A program made the position numbers and the translations under genes. Of a DNA stretch of 64,000 nt, positions 17,397 to 25,617 are shown one piece after another. Position 1 is the stretch's first letter, and every line of letters starts with the position of its first letter. Source of the DNA: Dehalococcoidia bacterium (lineage in GTDB: Bacteria > Chloroflexota > Dehalococcoidia > Bin125); assembly GCA_022826965.1 (NCBI GenBank), contig JAJDTU010000012.1:1-64000 (forward strand). Direction: 5' to 3'. The notes under the pieces were generated by a model that saw nothing but the letters and a program-made list of their open reading frames with translations, did no database searches and had not been told where the DNA came from.

Positions 17397-20300
17397 CGGA
17401 CACCGACATCGGCCGCTACGACGTGGCGATCGTTGGCGCGGGACCGGTCGGCAGCGTGTGCGCGATTGCCCACGCGCGCAAAGGCTATCGGGTCGCTCTG
17501 TTCGAGGCAAATCCTTCGGCGTCGAAACGACTCGCCGGCGAGTGGTTGCACCCCCCGGCGGTGCAAGTCCTGAATGAACTGGGCATATCCGTCGAAGGGG
17601 AAGTGCCGAGCAACTCGGGCGAAGGCTTCGCCGTGTTCCCGGAGGACGGTCACGACCCAATCGTCCTTCCGTACTCCAAGGGCTCCCGCAGCCTCGTGTG
17701 CGAACACTCGACGCTCGTCTCGCACCTCCGCCAGGTGGCGGCGAACGAGCCTGGGATTGACCTGAGACTCCACGCCCGCGTGCGTACCGTCGAAGACGGC
17801 CGGATCACGTTCACCCAGGACGATGTCAGTCATACAGCGCTGGCTGAGCGAATTGTCGGCGCCGATGGCCGATCCTCCGTGGTCCGGCGTTCGTTGGGCT
17901 TGGAGACGCGATCGAGAACCTGTTCGAGAATGATTGGGCTGACGCTGAAGGGGGTCGAACTGCCCTTCGAGGGTTACGGGCACGTCGTCAGCGGCGCTCC
18001 CGGACCGATGCTGATCTACCGCCTGAGCGACGATGATGTCCGGGCAGTCATCGATATCCCACTTGACCATTCTCCTCATGACTGGAAGGACCTGCTCTCG
18101 GAATCGTATGCACGCTGGATGCCGGAATCTCTCCGGTCCGCATTCATCGAGGCCTGGTCAGAGGAGCGTTTTCACGCCGCCGCCAATGTCGTCAGCCCGC
18201 GCCTCACATACGGAACTTCACGTCGCGTGCTGATTGGCGACGCCGCCGGGCATTACCATCCATTGACCGCCACCGGGATCACCCTTGGCTTCGGCGATGC
18301 CTACGCGTTGGCCGAGAGCGAAGAGTTTGGCGATTTCCGAAACGGTCGGTTCGAGGCGACTCGGGTTCCGGAGCTATTGGCGATGGGACTCTACGAGGTC
18401 TTCGCCGATCCGCGCGCTGAAGGGGCCGCGCTCCGTCAGGCGATGTACAGTCGCTGGCGCGCGAGCTCCGGGGTGCGCGGCCGCACCATGCGACTGCTGG
18501 GCTGCGACGACACCTCGATACGCAGCTTGAGTTGGGAGTTCTCGACGACGGTGCTGTGGGCGCTCAGAGCGACAGTCCCAATGTCACTCAACCGGCTCGC
18601 CTGGCGCAGATACCGCGACGTCGCTCGCGGATTGAGCAATCGTCTGGGTTGGCTGCTGCGAGCCGCCTGGCACCTCTACAACGTCAGACGCGCCGGCGGA
18701 ACGGATGCCGAACGTCCCACCGAGGCCCTTGCGCGAGCGTTCCTGACCTCTATGCCATCAGGGTCGTCCGCTTCGCGACGGGACGACGAGCCCCGCCGGA
18801 CGGAGGCAGGCTCGCCCGATGCCGGTCCAGCGCTGCAGAGAGCCACTGCGCGCCTGCTCGACCTTCAGGGCGAGGACGGCGGTTGGGAAGGCGAAATGGT
18901 CTGGTGCCCGATGATCACCGCGCAGTGGGTACTGCTGCAGCACATCATCGGTCGGCCGATCGAGCCCGAGCGGCGTCGCCGCTTGCTGCGTTACTTCGAG
19001 CAATCGCGGTTGCCGGAAGGACTCTGGGGCCTGCATGATCACTCGACGCCGCATCTGTTCGTCACCACCTTGGTCTACGTCGCTGCACGGTTACTCGGCG
19101 TCGAGCGCGACGATCGGCTGATCGAGCCGGCGCGCCGATTCATGCAAGAGGACGGAACGCTCGGCATCCCAAGCTGGGGCAAGTTCTGGCTGGCGTTGCT
19201 CAATCTTTACGACTGGAGTGGACTGCACCCCGTCCTGCCTGAACTGTGGGGCCTCCCGCGCCGGCTGCCGCTGCATCCCTCTAACTGGTACTGCCACACG
19301 CGGCTGATCTACATGGCCATGGCCGCGATCTACGCGCGCCGATTTCAAACGCCCGTCACACCGCTGATCGCGTCCTTGCGCGAAGAGCTGTTCCCGCAGG
19401 GGTTCGAGAGTATCGATTTCCCCGCCAATCGCAGTCGCTTGCGCCAGGCCGATCTGTTCGCAGAACCGACGCGGTGGTTGCGAGGGCTGTATCGCGGAGC
19501 GCAACTCGTCGAACGGTTCCATAGCAAGCGCCTACGGGCCAAGTCGGTCGACGCAATGACCAAGCAGATCAAATGGGAACTGAACACGACAGACCATACG
19601 AGCATCTCTCCGGTCAGCGGCCTGCTCAACATCCTCGCCCTGTGGCTGCATGATCCCAAAGACGCAGACTGCCAGCGAGCGATCGAGCAGGCCGACCTCT
19701 GGTTCTGGGAAGACGACGAGCGCGGCGCACGCATGACCGGCGCCCGAAGCGCCTCGTGGGACACGGGATTCGCGCTGCAGGCGCTGTCGACGGCCCCACA
19801 ACTCGACGGAGTATCGGACGCGCTGCGTCGCGGGACCGCCTACCTTCAGGAGCAGCAGATCGACGCCAGCTTCCCCGGCTTTCGCGAGGCCTACCGCAAC
19901 GACCCGAAGGGCGGCTGGTGCTTCGCGGCGCAATGGCACGGCTGGCCGGTGTCCGACTGCACAGCCGAAGCCGCGCTTGGGATCATCGCTGCGGATCCCA
20001 CATCGGTCAGTCCGACTGCGCTGCGAGACGCGGTGCGCTTCATGTTGCGAGCTCAGAATCGCGACGGCGGGTTCGGCAGCTATGAGTCGCAGCGATCGCG
20101 ATTCGACCTCGAACGAATCAACCCGGCCGAGATGTTCGGCGAGTCGATGACCGAGAACTCTTATGTCGAGTGCACGGCTTCGTGCCTGGCGGCGCTCGCC
20201 GCCTGTCGGGAGCACTCGCCCGAGGTGATTGATCGCATGGCGGAGCGCGCCATGGAGCGGGCAGACGCCTCGCTTCGCCGGACGCAGGCAACGGACGGAT

Positions 20301-20749
20301 CGTGGCGCGGCGTCTGGGGCGTGCAGTACATCTACGGCACGTTCTTCGGGATCAGAGGCCTGATCGCCGGAGGGGCTGAGCCGAGCGATCCGGCGCTACG
20401 TTCGGCCTGCCAGTGGTTGCTGGATCGCCAGCGCGATGATGGCGGCTGGGGCGAGCATCATAGCGGCTGCATGACCGGGCAGTACGTAGCCCACGACGAG
20501 AGCCAGGTCATCCAGACCGCCTGGGCATTGATCGCCCTGCTTGAGGCGGGGGACGCCGACTGGACAGCGATCTCGCGGGGCATTCGCTTCCTCATCGACC
20601 GGCAGTGCGCGGATGGGACGTGGTCCCGGCAAGACATGGCAGGCGTCTTCTTCCGCACGGCGCTGCTGGACTACGTCCTCTACCGCCAGTACTTCCCCCT
20701 GCACGCGCTCGGACTCTACGAAGAGCGACGCCGGATCCGCGGCGCCTGA
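17393..20749 (+). CDS. Squalene-epoxidase-like flavoprotein fused to oxidosqualene cyclase
   Basis: One 1118-residue polypeptide. Residues 1-455 are a group-E-type FAD monooxygenase: GAGPVG (15-20), GADGR (156-160), and GDAAGHYHPLTATG (282-295), the counterpart of squalene epoxidase's GDA-x(4)-HPLTGGG. After a polar linker (about 455-478), residues about 480-1118 form a complete oxidosqualene cyclase: HPSNWYCHTR with H635 (human LSS H232), W789 (W387), DCTAE with acid D855 (D455), YVECTAS with C927 (C533), and several QxxDGGWG-type QW repeats. DCTAE, not DxDD, separates it from squalene-hopene cyclase. GTG at 17393 overlaps the CYP51 stop and follows AGGGGAGAG. It should convert squalene through 2,3-oxidosqualene to a lanosterol- or cycloartenol-type product. 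Confidence 0.95.
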   Translation: MTDTDIGRYDVAIVGAGPVGSVCAIAHARKGYRVALFEANPSASKRLAGEWLHPPAVQVLNELGISVEGEVPSNSGEGFAVFPEDGHDPIVLPYSKGSRSLVCEHSTLVSHLRQVAANEPGIDLRLHARVRTVEDGRITFTQDDVSHTALAERIVGADGRSSVVRRSLGLETRSRTCSRMIGLTLKGVELPFEGYGHVVSGAPGPMLIYRLSDDDVRAVIDIPLDHSPHDWKDLLSESYARWMPESLRSAFIEAWSEERFHAAANVVSPRLTYGTSRRVLIGDAAGHYHPLTATGITLGFGDAYALAESEEFGDFRNGRFEATRVPELLAMGLYEVFADPRAEGAALRQAMYSRWRASSGVRGRTMRLLGCDDTSIRSLSWEFSTTVLWALRATVPMSLNRLAWRRYRDVARGLSNRLGWLLRAAWHLYNVRRAGGTDAERPTEALARAFLTSMPSGSSASRRDDEPRRTEAGSPDAGPALQRATARLLDLQGEDGGWEGEMVWCPMITAQWVLLQHIIGRPIEPERRRRLLRYFEQSRLPEGLWGLHDHSTPHLFVTTLVYVAARLLGVERDDRLIEPARRFMQEDGTLGIPSWGKFWLALLNLYDWSGLHPVLPELWGLPRRLPLHPSNWYCHTRLIYMAMAAIYARRFQTPVTPLIASLREELFPQGFESIDFPANRSRLRQADLFAEPTRWLRGLYRGAQLVERFHSKRLRAKSVDAMTKQIKWELNTTDHTSISPVSGLLNILALWLHDPKDADCQRAIEQADLWFWEDDERGARMTGARSASWDTGFALQALSTAPQLDGVSDALRRGTAYLQEQQIDASFPGFREAYRNDPKGGWCFAAQWHGWPVSDCTAEAALGIIAADPTSVSPTALRDAVRFMLRAQNRDGGFGSYESQRSRFDLERINPAEMFGESMTENSYVECTASCLAALAACREHSPEVIDRMAERAMERADASLRRTQATDGSWRGVWGVQYIYGTFFGIRGLIAGGAEPSDPALRSACQWLLDRQRDDGGWGEHHSGCMTGQYVAHDESQVIQTAWALIALLEAGDADWTAISRGIRFLIDRQCADGTWSRQDMAGVFFRTALLDYVLYRQYFPLHALGLYEERRRIRGA

Positions 20750-20773
20750 CCCACAGGCCAGCGCGGCCCTCCT

Positions 20774-21811
20774 CTAGTCCCCGCCAACCTCTGGCTTGCG
20801 CGCGAGGTAGTAGAACATTGGCGTGAACACGCCGCTGATCCCACCGTCGACCAGCGCGTCCGCGCCGGCGTTCAGCGCGCTGCTGATCTCCTGCGCCCCC
20901 TCCGGCACGATCCGCAGCTTCTCCCCAACTCCCAGCGCCAGGTTTGTCACGGCTCGGCCGATCGGTGTTCGAGGCAGACTCGTCAGATTAAAGTCGCGAC
21001 CCTGCAGCGGGCGATACCAGGGGGTCTCGGGATCCGATTCGGGGGCGAGATCGCGGGTCTCGACCAACTCGAAGCCGGCCTCGCGCAGCGCCGAGCTGAT
21101 CTCCGACGTGGGGGCGATATCGGGAAGTCCGTTGCCCTTCATGATGTCGTTCTTAATCCGCATGTGGTCTGCGTTTGCCGGATCAAACGAGTCGGTGAGG
21201 CACCAGTCGTAGCCCGCGAATCCACCGCCTGGACGGAGCACGCGGAAAATCTCGCTGAACACCCCGGTCTTGTCCGGCGCATGGGCAATGGCTTCGATGT
21301 TGATCGCGGCGTCGAAGTGGCCGTCCGCCTCTGGGACCTGCATGAAGTCGCCATGGATGAAGCGGCATTGCGACCCGAGATCCTTCGTGTACTCCTTCGC
21401 TCGCTCGATCTGGTAGGCGTTCAGATTGATGCCCACGAAGCTCGCGCCGGTGCGACGGGCCAGGTTGGCCATTGGCCCGCCGACTCCGCAGCCCACATCA
21501 AGCACTTGCATCCCGGACGTCATCGACAGCCGCTCGGCGAGGAACAGTTCATGCCTGAGCAAGGAAGCGCTCAAGCTCTCGCCCCGTCTCCGAGGGGCAA
21601 AGTGAAACGACCGGCCCCAGCCAAACTCGTAGAAGTCGGTTGCCAGGTTGTAGTAGTGATTGACGACCGTGTGATAACGGTCCTTGCGCTGTTCCACGCT
21701 CTCATCGAAGAGCTCGGAGTAGTCGTCAACTGCGGGCTTGACCTCATCCGGGGCCAGGTCCCCGACGGAGCGACCGCTCGACCGCTTTGCGAAGAATCGG
21801 CTCACCCGCAT
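20774..21811 (-). CDS. Sterol C-24 methyltransferase (SMT/ERG6 family)
   Basis: This 345-residue SAM-dependent methyltransferase shows the sterol-specific region I, YYNLATDFYEFGWGRSFHF (53-71), then SAM motif I LDVGCGVGGP (104-113), and the IEAIAHAP region corresponding to SMT region III (IEATCHAP). The C-terminal part carries a sterol-methyltransferase-like extension. SMTs add a methyl group to the sterol side chain at C-24 using SAM, at a Delta24 double bond. It converges on the cyclase fusion with only 24 bases between the stops and is transcribed separately. Its presence predicts C28 or C29 sterols. Length and motifs are normal for the family. Confidence 0.93.
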   Translation of the reverse strand: MRVSRFFAKRSSGRSVGDLAPDEVKPAVDDYSELFDESVEQRKDRYHTVVNHYYNLATDFYEFGWGRSFHFAPRRRGESLSASLLRHELFLAERLSMTSGMQVLDVGCGVGGPMANLARRTGASFVGINLNAYQIERAKEYTKDLGSQCRFIHGDFMQVPEADGHFDAAINIEAIAHAPDKTGVFSEIFRVLRPGGGFAGYDWCLTDSFDPANADHMRIKNDIMKGNGLPDIAPTSEISSALREAGFELVETRDLAPESDPETPWYRPLQGRDFNLTSLPRTPIGRAVTNLALGVGEKLRIVPEGAQEISSALNAGADALVDGGISGVFTPMFYYLARKPEVGGD

Positions 21812-22019
21812 GCCCCCGGTCTATCGAATTGGGACCATGCTAATCCAGCCAGTCCGATGGGAACCAGACACGATGGCACGTTTGGCCGCACTGCGAACCA
21901 CTGTCGTTCACTTCTTAACCGACCGTCAGGACCGCCGACGAGCGCGCCATCGCTCGGTCGCTGATTGCATCGCCACTGCGCCCGGCCTAGACTGCGCCAT
22001 CGAACCCGAGGGGCTATCG

Positions 22020-22334
22020 ATGCCATCTCAATATCCGATCGATCCGAGCCGCACAGACCTCGCCCGCGAGTTCATGGCCAATCCCATGGGTCCCCACAGC
22101 GCTGCCCTCCAGCGCATCGTCACCCGTATGCGCGACGGCGAGGCCGCCGGCCGCTATGTGCTCGTCACACGCGTCCCGCACGAAGAGTGGGTGCTCGCGC
22201 AAATCTCCGGCCAGCGCGGCGTCGATCTGACCCTCCTTGAGGACCAGGTCTTCAGTTCCCTCGAGGACGCCGAGCGGGCGGTCTTCAAAATGCGCTGGGA
22301 GCTGATCACCGGAACACCACTCCTGCTCGACTAA
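22020..22334 (+). CDS. N,N-dimethylformamidase alpha (small) subunit
   Basis: A 104-residue protein whose C-terminal part (GRYVLVTRVPHEEWVLAQI, VDLTLLEDQVFSSLEDAERAVF, then an LRW-like KMRWELITG) resembles the small subunit of dimethylformamidase (DMFase). The reading frame extends upstream to 21738, but ATG 22020 after GAGGGG gives a sensible start. The large subunit starts 22 bases downstream, which supports a two-gene operon. The holoenzyme hydrolyses N,N-dimethylformamide, and probably related small formamides, to dimethylamine and formate. The physiological substrate here is unknown. Confidence 0.75.
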   Translation: MPSQYPIDPSRTDLAREFMANPMGPHSAALQRIVTRMRDGEAAGRYVLVTRVPHEEWVLAQISGQRGVDLTLLEDQVFSSLEDAERAVFKMRWELITGTPLLLD

Positions 22335-22356
22335 CTCAGCCCCGAGGGAAGAATCC

Positions 22357-24588
22357 ATGCTCGACAAGAAGATCGCGGGCTACAGCGACGAGATCAGCGT
22401 CGCCCCCGGCGAACGCATTCGCTTCATGGTCAGCTGCGAGCCGGGCGTCGACCGCTACCAGGCCGACATCGTCCGCCTCATCTCCGGCGATCGCCAGCCC
22501 GACGGGCCGGGCTACCGCGATGAACTCCTGCCAACTTCGGTCAGCGGTGAGTACCCGGGTCGCACCCAGGAAACCTACTACGGGTCCTACGCTGTCGTCC
22601 CCGACAGCCCCGCCTTCGCCGCCCTCGGCAGCCTCTCCCTCCAGGCCGCCATCTTTCCCACGCTCCCCAGCCTGCGGCGCGCGTGCCTGATCTCCAAGAT
22701 GGACGTCGACGCCGGTCTCGGCTTCGCCCTCTGGACCGATCCCGCCGACGGTCTCGTCCTGCAACTCGGAGACGGCGCCGGAGGGCAGCGGGAGTTCGCC
22801 CTCGGTCGTCCCTTCGTCGCCCGCGAATGGTACCTGGTCAGCGCCACCTACGACGCCGATAGCGGCGAGATCCGATTGCGCCAGGAGCTGCTGGACTCCT
22901 ACGCTCGCGACACCTCAAGCGGCGCGGCGAGCCACTCGAGTGACGGGAGCGCCGCCGTCGGCTGCGACGCACCACTCCTGATCGCCGCCGCCAGCCGAGA
23001 GGAGGCACGCGGCAAGCCGATCGGCGAGATGATCTTCAACGGCCGGATCGAGCGTCCCGTCGTGGCCTCGCGCGCGCTGGAGCCCGGCGAAATCGAAGCC
23101 CTGCGCAGCGACTCGGTGCCGCTCGCCCTGCGATCTGACGTCTGCGCCGCCTGGGACTTCGCGCAGGCGATCGAGACCGACGACATCGTCGACATCTCCC
23201 CCAACCGCGCCCACGGCACGCTGATCAACTTGCCGATCCGCGCCGTGCGGGGCTCCAACTGGACCGGCGATGAACTGAGTTTCCGACACGCGCCAGATCA
23301 GTACGCCGCCATCCACTTCGTTGACGACTCGCTCTACGACTGCGAATGGGACGTCGACTTCGAACTGGAAGTGCCCGCCGACACGCCGAGCGGACTCTAC
23401 GCCGCCCGCCTCACGTCCGGCGACCAGGAAGACCACATCACGTTCATCGTGCGACCACCGCGAGATCGAGCCACCGCGTCGCTCGCGCTACTTATCCCCA
23501 CGGCCAGCTACATGGCCTACGGCAACTCTCGCGGCGGCATCGAGGTCGGAAGCGAACTGCTGGCCAACCGTCTCCATGTGGTCTCGCCGGAGGAACGCTA
23601 CCTCAATCGTCACCCCGAGTACGGTAACTCGATGTACGACGACCACAACGACGGGACAGGCGTCTGCTACTCGTCGCGTCTCCGCCCGCTCATCAACATT
23701 CGCCCGACCCACCCCTGGCTCTGGCAACTCAGCGCCGACATGCACATTGTCGAATGGCTCGAGGCGCAGGACATCCCCTTCGACGTGATCACGGACGAGG
23801 ACATGCACCAGGACGGCGTCTCACTGCTGGAGCGCTACGCCTGCGTCATGACCTGCAGCCACCCGGAGTACTACTCCACGAACATGTGGGACGCCCTTCA
23901 CGCCTTCACCCAGCGCGGCGGCCGGCTGATGTACATGGGCGGCAACGGCTTCTACTGGCGCGTCGCGTACCGCGACGACAAACCGGGTGCGATGGAGATG
24001 CGCCGCACCGAGGACGGTTCCCGCTCCTGGGCCAGTGAGCCCGGGGAGTACTACATGGCCTTCACCGGCGAGTACGGCGGGCTCTGGTGGCGAGCCGGAC
24101 GCACGCCGCAGTCGCTCGTCGGCAACGGCTTCATCGCCCAGGGATTCGACCACTCCTCCTACTTCCGCCGCACCGCCGACAGCCACGATCCGCGCGCCGC
24201 GTTCATCTTCGAAGGCATCGACGACGAGATCATCGGCGACTTCGGTCTGATCGGCGGCGGCGCGGCCGGCCTCGAGCTGGACTCCGCCAGCCGCGCCTAC
24301 GGCACGCCGCCCCACGCTCTGACCGTCGCGACGTCCGAGCAGCACACCGACGCCTACATCCGCGTCAACGAGGACATCGGTCACATGCTGCTCTCCATCG
24401 GCGGCCAGGACGATCCGCAGGTGCACGCCGACGTCGTCTTCTTCGAGACGCCGCGCGGCGGCGCAGTGTTCTCGACCGGCTCCATCGGCTGGAGTTCCGC
24501 CCTCTTCCACAATCATCACGACAACAACGTCTCGCGCATGACGCGCAACGTGCTCGACCGATTCCTGGACCCAGCCCCGTTCGCGTAG
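22357..24588 (+). CDS. N,N-dimethylformamidase beta (large) subunit
   Basis: This 743-residue protein matches the DMFase large subunit. It has an N-terminal LamG/concanavalin-like region (about 60-330, with a SATYDADSGEI strand and a CAAWDFA segment) and a C-terminal domain with YDDHNDGTGVCYSSRLRP, LSADMHIVEWL and GRLMYMGGNGFYWRV. Characterised DMFases carry a mononuclear iron held by two Tyr and one Glu; I have not placed these residues by alignment. It follows the alpha-subunit gene on the same strand. A run of inverted-repeat DNA follows the stop. The length is close to that of known large subunits (about 760 residues). Confidence 0.88.
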   Translation: MLDKKIAGYSDEISVAPGERIRFMVSCEPGVDRYQADIVRLISGDRQPDGPGYRDELLPTSVSGEYPGRTQETYYGSYAVVPDSPAFAALGSLSLQAAIFPTLPSLRRACLISKMDVDAGLGFALWTDPADGLVLQLGDGAGGQREFALGRPFVAREWYLVSATYDADSGEIRLRQELLDSYARDTSSGAASHSSDGSAAVGCDAPLLIAAASREEARGKPIGEMIFNGRIERPVVASRALEPGEIEALRSDSVPLALRSDVCAAWDFAQAIETDDIVDISPNRAHGTLINLPIRAVRGSNWTGDELSFRHAPDQYAAIHFVDDSLYDCEWDVDFELEVPADTPSGLYAARLTSGDQEDHITFIVRPPRDRATASLALLIPTASYMAYGNSRGGIEVGSELLANRLHVVSPEERYLNRHPEYGNSMYDDHNDGTGVCYSSRLRPLINIRPTHPWLWQLSADMHIVEWLEAQDIPFDVITDEDMHQDGVSLLERYACVMTCSHPEYYSTNMWDALHAFTQRGGRLMYMGGNGFYWRVAYRDDKPGAMEMRRTEDGSRSWASEPGEYYMAFTGEYGGLWWRAGRTPQSLVGNGFIAQGFDHSSYFRRTADSHDPRAAFIFEGIDDEIIGDFGLIGGGAAGLELDSASRAYGTPPHALTVATSEQHTDAYIRVNEDIGHMLLSIGGQDDPQVHADVVFFETPRGGAVFSTGSIGWSSALFHNHHDNNVSRMTRNVLDRFLDPAPFA

Positions 24589-24636
24589 AATCTCCGCCTC
24601 CAACACGCACAGGCCGCGACGTTAGCAGCGGAGATT
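24589..24636. terminator. Candidate bidirectional terminator hairpin
   Basis: AATCTCCGC (24589-24597), directly after the DMFase stop, and GCGGAGATT (24628-24636) are exact complements with a 30-base loop, followed by TTC. The element sits between convergent genes. The loop is long and there is no clean U-tract, so the terminator call is tentative. Confidence 0.3.
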
Positions 24637-24718
24637 TCAGGGCACGTTGATGGGCCATGATCCGCCGCAGATGGCAACAACGCTGAGGCGAGGCTGCCTG
24701 TGACGGCGGCCAGCAGAC

Positions 24719-25531
24719 TCAACTGAGCAAATGTCGTCTCAGGAACTCACCCACGACGTGATTGAAGGCCTCCGGCCGCTCCCAGTAGACCGGGTGGCCG
24801 CAGCCTTCGACCTCGACGTATTCGGACCCTGGGAGGTGCTCATGCACCATCCGAACGACCTCCGGATAGACAATCTTGTCTTGATCCCCGACCAGAAACA
24901 TCGTCGGCACCGTGAGCGCTGCAAGATCGTCGGGGCCAATGCGTATGCCGGTCGGTGTGTACCTCAGGTTGGAGCGTGAATCGGTCAGATTGAAGGACAA
25001 CCACTCGGGGAGCGGGAAGCTTTCGGAGTTGAGCCGTATGCGCATCAGCAGCGCCATCGCTGGTTCGCGAGCCGGAAAGTCCTCGGCATAGGCCCGGTCG
25101 AGCCCCGGGATGTCGCGGGTCTGTTTGTCAAGCTCTTCCATCACGCTGTGCAGCTCGGGCCAGTCCAGATCCCCGACGCAGTCGCACATCACAAGCGCGG
25201 ATGTCCGGCTGGGATTGCGAAATGCGAAGCCGAGCGCCGTCCACCCGCCCATCGATTGCGCGATCAGGGCTGTCCGCTCGATGTTCAGCCGGTTCAGCAG
25301 CGCCTCCAGGTCGTCAACAAACCGCGTCGGTCCCTCATGTTCCGGATCGGTCGACGTGCCAAAGCCTCGGTGATCGATCACGATGCAGCGATAGTGTCTG
25401 CTGAAATGGGAGATCTGCTGAAACCAGGCGATTTGCGTTCCGCCGCCGGCTCCGTGCAGGAAGATCACCGCCGGACCTTCTCCATACTCCTCATAGTGAA
25501 GTTCAATCCCGTTGAGCTCCTCGGTTGGCAT
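24719..25531 (-). CDS. Alpha/beta-hydrolase fold protein
   Basis: A 270-residue soluble hydrolase. The oxyanion strand FLHGAGGG (about 24-31), nucleophile elbow AQSMGG with S93, acid region VGDQDKIV and catalytic His in GCGHPVYWE form a complete Ser-Asp-His triad. Family members hydrolyse esters, epoxides, lactones or C-C bonds, so the substrate is open. It lies 86 bases downstream of the hybrid kinase gene on the same strand and could be co-transcribed with it. It converges on the dimethylformamidase operon. Confidence 0.85.
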   Translation of the reverse strand: MPTEELNGIELHYEEYGEGPAVIFLHGAGGGTQIAWFQQISHFSRHYRCIVIDHRGFGTSTDPEHEGPTRFVDDLEALLNRLNIERTALIAQSMGGWTALGFAFRNPSRTSALVMCDCVGDLDWPELHSVMEELDKQTRDIPGLDRAYAEDFPAREPAMALLMRIRLNSESFPLPEWLSFNLTDSRSNLRYTPTGIRIGPDDLAALTVPTMFLVGDQDKIVYPEVVRMVHEHLPGSEYVEVEGCGHPVYWERPEAFNHVVGEFLRRHLLS

Positions 25532-25617
25532 GGGGACGTACCTCCATCTCGGACCGTTTCAAACTGCGGTCTGGACTGAGAGTCGCACTTCCAGCCCTAC
25601 AGGTCGATCGGTTGTCA

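Noticed and set aside
17393-20749. Reading the cyclase as a squalene-hopene cyclase
   Set aside because: The catalytic motif is VSDCTAE, not DxDD, and HPSNWYCH and YVECTAS match oxidosqualene cyclases. The fused epoxidase-like domain and CYP51 neighbour also require an oxidosqualene route.
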